Origin: Anthopleura xanthogrammica
Taxonomy: Eukaryota; Cnidaria; Anthozoa; Actiniaria; Actiniidae
Reading direction: 5' to 3'
Assembly: GCA_964019055.1 (NCBI GenBank)
Contig: OZ025216.1
Location: 6,067,840 to 6,131,839, forward strand
Length of the DNA: 64,000 bases
How positions within the stretch are numbered: position 1 is the stretch's first letter; each line of letters begins with the position of its first letter. A program made the translations under genes and the position numbers. This document shows, in pieces, positions 1-13,100 of this stretch. The notes under the pieces were generated by a model. It was not told where the DNA came from. It ran no database searches and saw nothing but the letters and a program-made list of their open reading frames with translations.

Positions 1-508
1 AGAGAGAGGGGGGCTTATTTGAGAGGGGGTCTTAATAGGGGGGATTTACGATTTATCATCTTTCATTAATGATCTATTCTTTATTAGATTTCATAATATG
101 TACATGTTAGTATTTCTTGACCTAATTTTATATTAATAATAATAGTTTTTCTTAATTGTTATCTATATTTGCACATTTTTATAGTATTTAGCTAGGTCAT
201 TCTTTTCTCACTTTAGTGACATTAATGTGAAGCACTTTTAAATATTGAAAAAGTTTAAGTGCCATTAATATTACCACCATCACACTATGACATACATCCG
301 CAGTCAAAAAGTCACATAACCCTCTTAAACGAAAATCTTACTAATTAAAATCGATATGGTAGGAAAACCTACTTCACACAGAGAGTGTGTTCAGAGGGTT
401 TTCTATAATAAACTTGGAGTAAATTTATGCGTAGAGATTTTTGACACATCTGAACTAATAGAGCTTGTAGTGGTCACTGTAAATGATTTATATTCTGTTG
501 CATTATAG

Positions 509-3500
509 TGAAATCAGTGCAGCTGAACCAACTCAACGAAACTCGAGTCCTGGATCGATCAAACAACTGTTCCGTAAACACAGCAAATCTGATTCAGGTA
601 CTATGATCTTCATGATCAAATTACACACATCAATCAGTACCCAAAACTGTTGTGATCTGTTTTACTGTATGTCTATTATTGTCTAACTAACAACCATGCG
701 ACCCCCAAAGTTTGATGTCTCGTTTGCCAACTAGCATTTCGACAGCTGTCAATCAAGAACTTAACTAGAAAAATTACATTTTTGAGAGAAATTTTAGACC
801 TGAATTAAAGGTTTTAGACTATTAGAGGATTAAAATATTTGATTCAGTCCAAAATCTCTCTCAAAAACTGATGGAATTTGTCTAGTTTAGTTCTTTGATT
901 GACAGCCGTTAAAATGCTAGTTGGCAAACAAGACATCAAACATCGGGGGTTGCACTTCAACGATAATGGTTGTAAGTAAATATAATGTAATGAAAGTACC
1001 TTTTAGCACCTTTAGCTTTACCTACTTGAATGGCTTATAACAACTAGCTTGTACTTTTGCTTTCAGAAAAGCGTAAAGATGGGCAGGTATGTGCACATTT
1101 TTATCTGTTTTATTTTATTTTTCTGACATTGATTTAATGAAAACTACCAAGGGAGTAAAATGTATAAGAAGTTTCTACCTCCTTCTCTTAGACATGCTTC
1201 GATAGGTGGGATAAAATGTCATTTGTATACATATCTTAAACTTCGTTTGTCTGTTTATAGGGAAAAGATCAAAGTCGTAAGTTTCCCGTAGCTGGAAGTT
1301 CACGGCCAGTTGATGCTGCTCAAGTTCAAGTTAGAGTCTCGTCAAATCAGGTTTGCATACAGTCATAGAATGATTCAAAATGATTCAAAATGATTACATT
1401 TCTATAAGTTGTTATTATAGTGGATGTGACTCTAATTTCCTTCTAAGTAACAGAAACAATGAATTGTATATGCTCTGACAGACGTCAGTATTGTTAATGT
1501 GCTACCAGACCATTTTCAGTTGATTTCTGTTGGAAATAAGATCATAGGATAGAAACCTGGTATTATGAATTTATGGAATCGCTCAGTTAGTCATGCAGTG
1601 AAATTTTATGTTTTAAATTTTATCACTCTTTTCATTGACAGGAAAGAGGGCCTATTGGTGATTCTCTTGATGACAGTTTCTTTGACATGCTAAGTCGATA
1701 TCAAGGGCAGCGAATGAATGAGCAAAGGTGTGACGCTCCCAGTGAGATGGAAGAGAAGAGTAAAAGTGCAGATGACTTGTTAGAATTGGTTGCAAGAATA
1801 CAAGGAGATCGAATGGATGAACAAAGATTTGAGCTTAGAGACCCCGAAGATACTGTGGATACAGCCTCTCAAAGTAAGTTACGGTAGATGTATATATTAT
1901 CTAACTATATATTAACTACAAGAACTTTGTCATATAGAAAATAAAATTTAAAATACCAAAATGCTAAATACGAATTAATTAGAAAATTATGGCAAATTTA
2001 AGATGTCTCTCCAACAATTCACATGCAGCATAATTGCTCTCGAAAATCCTATTTCAAATTTTAACCTTTTTAAATCGAAGGCCTTCAGAATGAATATCTT
2101 TTTAATAACGATATTCTACTTTTATCCTCATGATTTATTCTTATTTCCAGGTTGTTATTTTTATATTTATGTCAAAAAGTAAGACTGAAATAATTTCCTC
2201 TTTACACCAATTGAAACTCTTTTTCCTTCCAATAATTATAAATTATGAGCCCCCATAAAATATAAGTCCCCAAGTAAGCTCATTAAAAAGCCTTTATGAA
2301 TGAGGCTGTATAATCCTTATTAGTTGTTCAGAGGTTGAGGAAGGGACTGGGGCTTAACAATAGCTTAAGGTGAGGCTGGAGTAGACAATACGTTAAATTT
2401 ATGGATACTAGAAAACCCCAGCCTCGACTTGAATCTATTGTTTTGTGGACATTCAAGTGGATTAGTGAAAGGAGAGAGAGAAGGTTTTTTTCTAAATTAA
2501 CTGTATTATAGTACACTCGACAAAATTACTCGATTCTGATTGGTCTAGAGGAGTACAATTAGAGCGTTAATTGGTACTCCGCGGGAGTACCAATTAGGTC
2601 GCCATGGAAACATGGCCAAAAGCGGCAAATTTCCCCAGTGAAATGAGTGAAATTCCAAAAAAAATCAGTGTTTTATAGATTAAAATGCAAAAATTTCAGA
2701 AAACTGTTCAATACACACATAGGAAGGCCTCAAATTATGATAACTAGACTATTTATCACAAGTTAATTGATCCTAAGTTATCAATCCAGTCTTGAAATAA
2801 TAAAATCTTCAGATAATTCACCATTCAAAGAAAATAGCAGCGAAATTATTCAAGCTACAGGAGGGAATAATATTCAAAGCACATGGTCTGATCACTGGCG
2901 ACTCGTTCACGGCAAGCTGTACTTCAAAACTTTTAACTTGAACGACATATTTGTCGCTTTTATCCCTTTTGATGTTGTCCAGCTAACTTGTTTTCAAAGA
3001 AAGTATTTTTGAAATTGTGTTTTTTGCAGTTATTAGCAAATGCTAAGAGGAAAAAAACTTATATTAGCGAACTGTAAACTCTCAACTTTCGCTTAGTTTT
3101 CACACAGTACATTTTCAAAGAAAAGTCGCTTCTTGATTCGCTGTTTAGCTGTCAGTACTGTCATTCAATAGTTGTAAACATGCATTAAAATGGCTTTTTA
3201 CTTGAGATGTAAAATTATTTTCTAGTATTTTGTAGTTCAAATCATACATAAAATACTAATCTAAAAAGGTTTTACAGCAACGTTAACACTTTCTATGCTG
3301 TTCTTGACTTAGCGTTCTTGGAGAAGAGTCGGTTATAGCAAAGGCAAATGAAGATGGATGAATGCCTTCGCTTCGCATGTTTTATAAAATTTTGTTGAGT
3401 GAACTATAAATAAAAAATCGCACGACCTTCTCGTACAATTTGGAATTAATAGGCACTCGTAATGTTTTGAAAGTTCTTTAATTGCACTCGCCTAAAGGCT

Positions 3501-4288
3501 CGTGCAATTACAAGAACTTTCAAAACATTACTCGTACCTATTAATTTCCAAATTGTACTCGAGGTCGTGCGATTTCCTATACTAATTATGTATGAAACCT
3601 TAATATGTCGTGTATATATCAATCCTTAGGTAAACCGTTAATTAACTTGAAAAAAGACGTGCAAGGAGCCATCTCGGATGATTTGTATGAAATCGTACTG
3701 CGAAGTCAGGTACATCAAACATATCTCTTCAAACAAGATACAAGGAAATGTAATATAACTTTAGCCAGGAAAAGTGATGCAAATTGCCTGGGGCCATACA
3801 ACTGCTGGTCATCAAGAAAGGGAACCTTTCGTTTCTATTGAGGTGGCAGGCTACTTTGGAACTTTTGATTTGCACGCTCGCACACAAAAAAAAGCTCAAA
3901 AGTGGAAATTGTATTATATTATCATGGCAATTTTTGCATGCATATGGCATGTACTAAAACTGCATTTGTACTTTGGTTCTTGCTAAGGGAGCTGCTTCAC
4001 CCATAACATTGTGCTCTACACACTGAAAATGCTCTACACACAATCTATGGAGTCATGCATGAAAAACTGTTTTCATCAGTTAACTTTGTACTAAACTGAT
4101 CAAATTCTTGTTATTGCTTCCAGAAACATCGTATAGAAGATCAACGTAGCGAACCACCTCTTCACAGACAGGCCCCTACAGTTCCAGATGAGGATTTCTT
4201 TGGTCTTATACTGAGACTTCAGTCAAACAGAATGGATGATCAGCGATCTTCTCTACCTGGTAACACCAATCGTTATAACCATAAGTAA
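509..4288 (+). CDS. GPSM2: GPSM2/LGN/Pins-like G-protein signalling modulator, 3' exons (partial)
   Basis: C-terminal part of a LGN/AGS3/Pins protein, the adaptor that binds GDP-bound G-alpha-i and orients the mitotic spindle at the cortex. Exons: 509-597, 1067-1086, 1261-1350, 1642-1873, 3630-3709, 4124-4288 (TAA at 4286). All joins keep frame and have GT-AG borders. Four GoLoco motifs are visible: FFDMLSRYQGQRMNEQR and LLELVARIQGDRMDEQR (exon 1642-1873), LYEIVLRSQ/KHRIEDQR split by the 3710-4123 intron, and FFGLILRLQSNRMDDQR in the last exon. Four motifs is the usual number for LGN. The N-terminal TPR exons should lie upstream of the window. The exon 509-597 reads as a basic Ser-rich linker. 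Motif three lacks the usual QG before the Arg finger and may bind more weakly (inference). LGN versus AGS3 cannot be decided in an invertebrate, which normally has one gene. Confidence 0.87.
697..954. repeat. Foldback MITE in GPSM2 intron
   Basis: Two imperfect inverted arms of about 65 bp lie at 697-760 and 890-954. They start with TGCGACCCCCAAAGTTTGAT on the left and its near complement on the right. The element lies inside the intron 598-1066. No coding capacity and no clear target-site duplication. Confidence 0.75.
3417..3573. repeat. Near-perfect 157-bp hairpin element
   Basis: Arms of about 75 bp pair almost completely, from ATCGCACGACC at the left to GGTCGTGCGAT at the right, with only a few bases in the loop. 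It sits about 55 bp before the GPSM2 exon at 3630, so the transcript could fold here. A short CTCG-containing motif recurs along both arms. Confidence 0.8.
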
Positions 4289-5522
4289 TTTTGAGCAGTT
4301 GTTCACTCTGAAAATTATCTTTTGAATCAGTAATGTTGAGAAGTATAGCTTGATCCTCAAAGCTGTAATATAATGGGGATGTAAGCAACCAACTAACATC
4401 TAACTGTGAAAGGTCCTCAAGGATAATTATTGATCTTGGTCAATGGTTTTCAAATGCTGAAGAGCATGATATAGATTAAAATTTACAGAATGTAATATAG
4501 CTAGGATGTAATGTAAAAATGGATTCCCTCAGCCAGCAAGCAATAGGTAGACCAGCTTGATATGCTGTCTTTTGGCAATAGTGGTATAATAACTGTCTCT
4601 TATAATTTTCCTGTATTTCGTGGATTTTCTAAAACAACTGTTGCAGTAATTTGATGATTTAGATTTAAGTTTATTATGTGGAAGAATACCTTTATTTTTT
4701 TAGGAAATGAACTGGCATATAATTATATTCATTCCTTCATTTTACCCCCATGACAAAAAAAACCACGGCATTTTGCACATAGAATTTAGTGTGTGTGTGG
4801 AATATATTTCATCCTAGTTTAGACTGTCATGTCCTGCAGAATGGGTTTTTAACCTTTGTTTTTTAAGTCAATTCTAATCATAAATTATTTTGGTGTGTGA
4901 GTTTATCCTGATTAAATTGGGAACTTTGATTCAGAATTTCCAAGTTGGTTCAGATAGGAAAAACTGTGCCCTTGGCCTTGAAAAGACCTGCAATATATTC
5001 ATGACCTTAGTCAAAAAGTCTCCACATTTTTTTCTATCTGGATCTCCTGGCCAGTAAATAACTCCTATATCCATTGTATACAAGTCATTTAACTTTCAAG
5101 AAATCCTGGATTTGCTTTTGTCTCCTCTTTAAAGAAATTTAAAACCATCAGGATGGAGTTCTTTTCTACTACGGCATTATATTTTGACTTTAAATTTATT
5201 GCAATGGGATATTTTAAGCTTATGGTGGAGTAATACAACATTATTACCTGTCAAAAGTCCATTACAGTAGAGTGTACACAATAATCAATAAAAAAGCATA
5301 TCAGAGCCTAAGGCCAAACGTAGAACTTCATATGAGCCTAATGACATCAAAGAAGACTGCCTTATCATCATTCTATTGTTTCAATTAGGTTTGGCTCATA
5401 TAAAGTTTGATGTTTAACCTGAGCCTAATACTATTAGCTAGTACCTTTATTTGCTTTCTATTGTTTGAATATTTCTATTTAGCACTAAATTTGCTGTTCA
5501 TTAAATTTTAGTTTCCTTTGTG

Positions 5523-5600
5523 GCTGTCATTAGTTTTGGTCCCAGATCCTTATGGGCCCCCTTCATGCGAGGATCTGGGACCAAAAAAACTAATGACAGC
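5523..5600. repeat. Short foldback hairpin
   Basis: GCTGTCATTAGTTTTGGTCC at the left pairs with GGACCAAAAAAACTAATGAC at the right around a spacer of about 20 bases. A small non-coding inverted repeat. Confidence 0.75.
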
Positions 5601-5880
5601 TGTGATGGAGACTAGGGTTTACCTTGTGCACTCTGTATTTTTGAATTATGAATTTAAAAATATGTTCTATAATGGTGGCTGGTAGGTATCGGACAAAACA
5701 CATGCAGACTTAAAGTGTATATCATGTCTATTTTTCGGAATAGGCAAATGTTTGGGGGGGTATTTATCTACATCATCTAGAGATGCCAGAACCATCAAAA
5801 AGTTGTACACCTGATATACACTTTCAATTCATACTTAATAAATTACAAATGTGCAAGCTTATTAAATTGAAAAGTTGATA

Positions 5881-5998
5881 AATTATTTAGTTTACATGCA
5901 ATTTATTAAGTTTGCACGCAAATTATCAAGTTTGCACTCAAACGATTAAGTTTGCACTCAAATTATTAAGTTTGCATGCTTTTAATTAAGTTTGCATA
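5881..5998 (+). repeat. 20-bp minisatellite, six units
   Basis: Units start at 5881, 5901, 5921, 5941, 5961 and 5981 in exact 20-bp register; consensus about AATTATTAAGTTTGCACGCA. The two end units are the most diverged. Non-coding. Confidence 0.85.
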
Positions 5999-7218
5999 AT
6001 TATGTTTTGTCCCTTCTGGCCACCATAGTTCTAACATCTAGGCTGTACGAAAATACTCAACAGCTTATTTCATTTAATCAAGTAATGAAAAGAAATTATT
6101 TCATTTTCTCTACATTTGTGCCCTGATCTTTTCTTGATGCCAAAGAGTCATCTAACTTTACTGCGGTTCTCAATAATCTGCAAACTTAAACATCTTATAA
6201 GCTTGTTGTTAAATTGTTTTTTTGGCTGCCGTCAATCAAAACTAATCAGTTGGAACCTTTTATAATTTTGACTGGCAGCAGTGAAAAACCAAATTCCAAC
6301 AGGCAACTCGCAACTACCCTGCATGGCCTTATCATACTCTTTCTTCCTGTTACCCTGTAATAACACCATGCCTTATAATTTGTTTCTTGTCAAAATAGGG
6401 GTGTGACAACCTTGGGTCTTTCAGATTAATTTTTCCAGCAGCAAGTTAGGCATCATAGCACAAATTATACTACAACTTCATACCCTTATTGTAGCACCTT
6501 GGTCAAGCAGCAATAGAAATAAGAGTAGGAAAAATTCATGAAGCAATTTGGTAGAAGTGGCAAAATGATATTTAAAGCAAATTCATTTGACTTTTCCCCT
6601 TTTTATAACCTATTTGAATTGTATCTCTTGGTTCATTTAATTTTTGACTGACTGGTTGATACAGAAAAGTCAAGTATATACTTACTGTCCAATCCTATAA
6701 CTGGCATATAGGGCAGCAACGCAAAGGATGAAATAGTCAAGTATCTAGGTGAAGTTTAAACTTCATTATGGAGTGTAAAAAAATATTTTTTTATGAAATG
6801 ATTTGATTTTTTAAGCAAAAATTAATGTAAATTCCTTCAGAAAGCTGTTTTAACACACATTTAGACAATATTACCTCTTGGCCTTTATAGCACTTTCACT
6901 TTGTTTGTGTGACCTGTACAACATGTCTAAGTTTTTGGCTTCAAAAAAATTAAAATCAGTTGTAAATTTGATGGATGAAAGCCATGGCACTAGAAAATGT
7001 GCCACATCTGGAGTTGACTTGCATTGGTCACACAAACCAGTTAACTATACACAAACATGAAAGTGCTCTAATTATTGATATATTAAATAAATGTAAAATA
7101 GACTGAGCATATATAATACATTGAGTGAAATAAAATGTTTTTTATAATATAGTTTTTATTGTCTTTCTTGTTATCAATAAAAGGAAACTCAGTTGAAAGT
7201 TACCGTTGGTAAGACTTA

Positions 7219-7445
7219 CAGTGCAGACACACTAACTGGGACCACTTCAATAAAACTGACCAATCAGATAACAGTAAACTAGACAGAGATTGAACTGATA
7301 ACAACTTAGCCAATCAGATTATCACCTCATGCTCTTTTTGCATCGACATGCTATCTGATTGACTGGTTAAAAATATTGAACTAAATATTGCAATGTGATT
7401 GGTTAATGACACTTGTTTATCAAAGTGGTCCTGGTTGGAGTATCC
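7219..7445. repeat. MITE with 25-30 bp terminal inverted repeats
   Basis: Left end CAGTGCAGACACACTAACTG with GGGACCACTT following, right end the imperfect complement (AAGTGGTCCTGGTTGGAGTA). The interior has scattered CAATCAGAT boxes in both orientations. Ends starting CAGTG resemble hAT-type termini, but no convincing 8-bp duplication is seen. Confidence 0.6.
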
Positions 7446-7604
7446 TCACAGTAATTAAGATGATTAGGAAGTACTGGTTCAGCTTACCTATAGTTTGGTG
7501 GTTACTCTGGAAGGAATTTATATTCATAATGATATTGTTAGGGAGAATGAATTTTTAAAAAGAGGAGGAGAATGTGGAGGGGAATTATAGGTAATTCTGT
7601 AGAC

Positions 7605-7905
7605 CTTACTCCCAGGGGGGGGGGGGGGGGGGTACTGCCTATAATGGACTATACGGGGATGCTCCGCCCAAAAGGGGTGCTTTTTTCAGGTTGCACATAT
7701 TGCAAAGGGGTGGAAATTTGTGAGTTTTGGTATAAAAAGGGGTAGATTTTCTTTAAAGGTATATGAAAGGGGTACCTTTTCAGGCAAAAAGGTATATAAA
7801 AGGGGTACTTTTTTGCTGAAATTTGGTATAGAAGAGGGTAAGGAGTCGAGAGTCTGGGCGGAGCATCCTCGTATGAAACGACCCGAAGTACCCCCTGGGC
7901 CTTAC
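7605..7905 (+). repeat. Dispersed G-tract repeat with AAGGGGTAC motifs
   Basis: An 18-base G run is followed by GCTCCGCCC, then several AAAGGGGTAC / TTTGGTATA units, then GGGCGGAGCATCC and GTACCCCC. Similar copies lie at 34575-34915 and 59265-59830. The ends are roughly inverted (GCTCCGCCC versus GGGCGGAGC), so this is probably a non-autonomous foldback element with an expanded tandem core. Confidence 0.65.
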
Positions 7906-10131
7906 TCACAATATGGCACTGAGCCACATTGGCCCAGGTATAAACAAACTAGGCTTTTTTGCTCATAGAATGAAAATTTAATAGTTTTTACCGGTTCGTT
8001 TTTACCCTGTTGTAGTTTTTGAAGTTTTTTAACAAACTCACAATTTGTGTTTTATCAGGTTGGTTTTACTGCGAGTAACGCCAAACTAAAAAAACTAAAA
8101 AAAAAGTTTGTCTGGAATGGCTATTTAGACCATTACATGTAAAAAAATATTTTTCCAGCCACTGTGAAGAGTTTGTAATGAATCCCTCTATTACATTATT
8201 ACTTATAATTATTTATAATATATTTTTTTTATTTAGCAAGGTTAATTTAAATTGAGTTCTTGCATATCCGTCTATCTCAAATAGAAATCTCTAACTTCTT
8301 GAAAATAAAACTAAAAATATGAAGTTTGAAACTATTAAATGGAAAACAACTTTGGTGTGATCTCAGTAAACATTCCAGACATATATTTTTAGGTGTTCAC
8401 AGTTTTCTTAGTTTGACTGTAAAGATTTACCAACCACAGTCGTTATGGAAAGAATTTACATGTCCAAGAGGGTTTTCTCACATTTTGACTTCATACATGA
8501 AACCAATTTGTAACACACAGTCATGTATCTTAAGACATCACATTTCATTAAAAAAGAATAGAAAACAGGCATGGATTTGGTTGGTATGATCTAAAATACA
8601 TGAAAATAAAGGCATAACATAATATCAATCTACAGTAGGTTAAGTCGTCAAACCTGGCAGTTTTACTGTTTTCAAAAATAATATTCAACAAATTGTCAAT
8701 AACACCCTTTAATATTTGGCTTTTAAGTTTTTTCCATAGCAACCTACAGTAGCTTGGTGAATAAGGAATACCCCCTTCAACCATGCATGGAGCTGTACAT
8801 AGTCATTTTAACACCAGCTTTTATTGTAAGTTATGTAAACTCAGTAGTTGTGAGCTGCCCAATGAAATCTTTTTTGTTGGCATCGATCAATAATATTCAT
8901 TTAGTGCCTTTTAAAATGTTAACTGGTACATTGAAACCCCCTTTCAAATGGGCAAATCACAAGTACTGAGTTCATGTCTTCCTAAAAATGTCTGTAGACT
9001 TCATAAAACACCCCTGCTTATCAAACATACAAAATTAATCCCATCAATTTTAAATTAGTTATGTCAGTAAAATAACAATCCTAATTTATTGTTATTATAC
9101 ACCCATAAAGTACTTTTTTTAGGATGACATTAGGGCTCTCAAAAGTGATCTTATACAAAATTTCTCCTGTAAACTTAATTATCTTTTGAAACAAATTAGT
9201 GCAGGCAGTATAAGTAGCTTTCCGGTCTAACTAACCCTTGAACACCTTCTTCTGTAACTTGCAAAGATATTCTGCCCAAGTTCTATTCAAGACAAGTTAG
9301 AATAGAACTCCAGCATTTAATATTTGCAACATTTTTTTGCAACATAAGTAGCATGATGACAAATAATCACATGAAACTTATCTCAAAGCTACCAAATAAG
9401 TTTGCCAATGGCATGATTTTCGAAAGAATTAATTAATGAAAAATGTGCATAATTAACTTTCGTAGGAAAATAGTACTATTTTCTATTTATTTTTGCATGC
9501 TTTTAGTGTTTGTACTCTTCCCTTTTGTCAATGTTACAACAAAAAAAGATATTCAAGTAGATGAGTGTTTAACATTACTTCATGTTACTATTTGAGTAAC
9601 AAGTATCTAAAATAAAACCATGCAATTTCTAAATACTTTTTTGTTTCAGTTCTTCTTTACACACTTTTTGTACTTTGCAACAGTTTGCCTTAATATTATT
9701 AATAGAATTCAGTCCCTAATAAAGTCTCACTAATAGTGGTTTTTGAAAAATAAAGATGAATTTGTTGGCAGCCCCAAAGGCAGTCCATCATGAACTGTCA
9801 ATTTTATCAACCCTTGAAACAACTCCACTAAGGCTGATCTAAGTCAGGACATGCCTAGAGCTTATTATCTCACATATATATTGGAATTTAGTGTGGTTTT
9901 GTGGGAGGAGGAAAACCAGAGAGCTGAGCCTAACGAAAACCCATCAATCAAAATGGCACAATCATAATTCAAGAAGGGGCTTTAAAATGAAAAGGTGTAT
10001 GCACCTTCATGAAAAAACCACTGAACTTGATAAACTGTTAAATTTAGCATGACACCTTGTCAACATTTTAGTCAAATACTGGTATATCTTTTAAATTTTA
10101 CAAATACATGTATACTAAACTTTATATATAA

Positions 10132-13100
10132 TTATTCAATTTGAGCTATAATAACCATCATAAATACTCCAAACAGAAGTCCTATGACCTCTTTTATTGA
10201 CTGTCCAATCTTGGAATCACCAAGTAATTCAGGAATAACAGATACTGTTGCTATGTAAATAAATCCTCCAGCTGTGAATGGAAGAATCCATAAAGTTGCT
10301 GAAGAACCAATGTTATGTGCCAAGAGACCACAAACTGTACCAGCAATAGCACCAGTAGCTGTAGACAACTGTAGGTACATGGCCTGAAACAAAATTTTAC
10401 CATCAGTAATGTACTTTATAACAGTTTATAACATTCCAAGAAAACCATAAAATTTCTGATGGGGGAGGGGGGTAGGTGAGGGTAGGGGGCTCTCCAACTG
10501 TCAAAGGGAGGGAATGCTTGTACCTTCCTAAATCTGAGATTTGTATAAAAGGACCACCATAGAGTAAGTAGGGTGTTTGTCAGGTAAAACAATACCATAA
10601 TTAGATAATGATAGCCAGAATCACAATTGTAATTCAGGATATCTATCTTTACTTCATCATCTGATGTCTATTACTTAGCACTCATAGATAAATGAGTAAA
10701 CTGTTTTAGAGTGGATACCTTTTAGGGGTAAAAATCATTAGCTGCCACGCCCACCTGCATATGCCTCGGGTACCTCTTAGGGGTCAATTTCAAAATTATA
10801 AAAGTCCATGTGTATGGTCACTCTAATTCAACCAAAGGTTCATACATTATTCATGAATATTTAAGTACATGCAGTTCATAAAACAAAACACTGGAAATAG
10901 ACCTTTTTAGCTTCATATGCAAATTGCCCATTTCAGACCACATGACATTCCCTTGACAAATGTTCTTTTGTTAAAATATTAACACATGAAAGAATCAGCT
11001 CCCAAGAGTGGCATCACATGGTCTGAAATGGGCACAACAAACAACGAAGCTGAAAAGGTCTATTGCATTTCCAAGAGCCTCGATCTCAAAATTTTCAGGG
11101 AGTGTCCCCCCCACTCAAAACTATCCTCTGTGGTCAATGTCTAAAACTACTTGGCTATCCCAAAGTTTTAAACTTGAGAAAACTTCCCTACTCCTTTATT
11201 AAAATAATACTACATAATGAACTTTACCTTTTTCTTGGTGCAACCAGACTGAACAAGAATAGCAAAGTCTCCTATCTCATGAGGTACTTCATGTAACAGA
11301 ATAGTTAGTGTAGTAACAATTCCAAGATTACGGCTAACCAAAAATGATGCTCCTATAGCAAGACCATCAGTAAAATTGTGTGTGAAGTCAGCTGCTAGAT
11401 TCAGGTAGCCTGCGACCTTAATCTCCTTTGGTTCTTCTTCTAAAAATATAAATTCATAAATACATACATGAACATACTAAAAAAATATGTACTAAAAGTC
11501 ATTACTGTACAAGCACTTATAAGTATAAATTTTACATCTGAGTAATACAAAAATTAAAAATATTTTTTTACTCAATGTATGTTTATCAATGCATTTCCAG
11601 CTGTTAAAAGGCAATCTATCTTGGTCCAGGCAGACTTTTGAACACATTTCCCCATTTCACACTTTAGTGATATGTAGCTTGATAATAAACATTTTTTTTT
11701 TTTTTTTTTGTTAGAAAATCAATATTTCAAATCAATATATCATGATTTATAGGGTGGGGGCTGGGTATCTTAGTAACATTTTGAAATGATACTTTTGAGG
11801 TGGCAGCCCCAACTCAAACATAAAATATTTATTTTCAGTGAACCCCCCTCCTTCAAACTGCAGACTTCTAGTAGACACCTTTGGCTTTGAAAAATATTTT
11901 TGATCAACTCCCTCTCTCAAAATAATGTTACTAACAGGAGAAAATGGCTGGCCCCCACTGCCTCCAACCCCATAAATTATGAACGCTCCCGAGACTACAT
12001 TCGTTATTTATGCCTATGGGGGTGTTCAGAGTCAGGAAAAAAATCTCCTAATGAAGGGGGGGGGGGGGGGGGGGGGGGCTGGGGGTTAGATTTTTAGGGC
12101 CCCCGAAGGCATAAACAACAATCTGTCAGTTACAGCTATTAGACCTTTTTGCTTTAACGCTATTTTCGACATTGTGCACTTTAAAAACAATAGTTGAGAT
12201 CAAAATATTTTGAATATTTGAACAAAAGATGTTTGTATTTCATTGTTGTAATTTAGAATGAGTCAGACCATACCAATGCACAACACTTACTTATGTTGAA
12301 AGCATAACCTAACTACAACTATTGTATAACAAAAATGAAATAAAATAAAATTTATAATTATAATTTTTTTCTACATAAAATTTTTTGTGAAAATGTTGGC
12401 ACATTTTGACTGTAGTTTGTTATGTTATGAAAATCATATCAATATTTCAAAGCTTGCATTACATCCTCACTATTTGAGTATACTCATTGTTTGATTTTCA
12501 TGTCTTGAATATTCCTCTCACACGCCACTACTAGCCAAAACACGGTTTTTCGAATAACTGACTGTGCGAAGTTTTATAAAAAATCTATGTTCGGTTTTAA
12601 TTTTTTTTTAATAATCAAGGTTATTTCGTAAACATAATCTTAAAAAGTATGAAATACGAAGATTTCGAAGAAATAAACCATTGGACTGATTTCTCTAAGC
12701 GTAATCATTTGGAAGCCATTCGATCCAGTTAATGGACTTGAATCCACGTGTTGTCAGGGAGATCCAGGGAGATAGGATACGTGGCAAGATTGAGGAGGCT
12801 GGGAAAGGTAACATCTGAAAGCTTACGAAATCCTTAAACTCTATCAACAAAAAGTAACTGAAGATAGCTCCGAAGTACCTATGCATCGAACTTCTCTTTA
12901 TTATAGAAGAACAAATGTGTACATGTGGATTTTACGTATTTTCGTGGAGATCGGCTGCCTGTATTGATTCAGCTAGAGACCATATATTCCTAGGACGACA
13001 CGTCACTTTTCTCTGATCTCGCATAATTTTACAGGTCTGAACAGGCGAAAACGATATATTTACTTTTCAATCTTGAGTCATCAGAAGTAAATATTATAAG

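Larger units (their letters stand above)
4289..10131. other. Intergenic region between convergent GPSM2 and ZIP7 3' ends
   Basis: No exon with recognisable protein similarity was found in nearly 6 kb; the short ORFs have no domain signal and no paired splice sites. The stretch holds the hairpin at 5523-5600, the 20-bp tandem array at 5881-5998, a MITE at 7219-7445, the G-tract element at 7605-7905, and a fragment near 9896-9945 (GGAGGAGGAAAACCAGAGAG) that resembles the repeat at 62345-62485. The remainder is featureless AT-rich DNA that includes the 3' flanks of both genes. Confidence 0.6.

Noticed and set aside
2767..3012. 81-residue + strand ORF in the GPSM2 intron
   Set aside because: No recognised domain; lies among inverted-repeat fragments and has no splice support.
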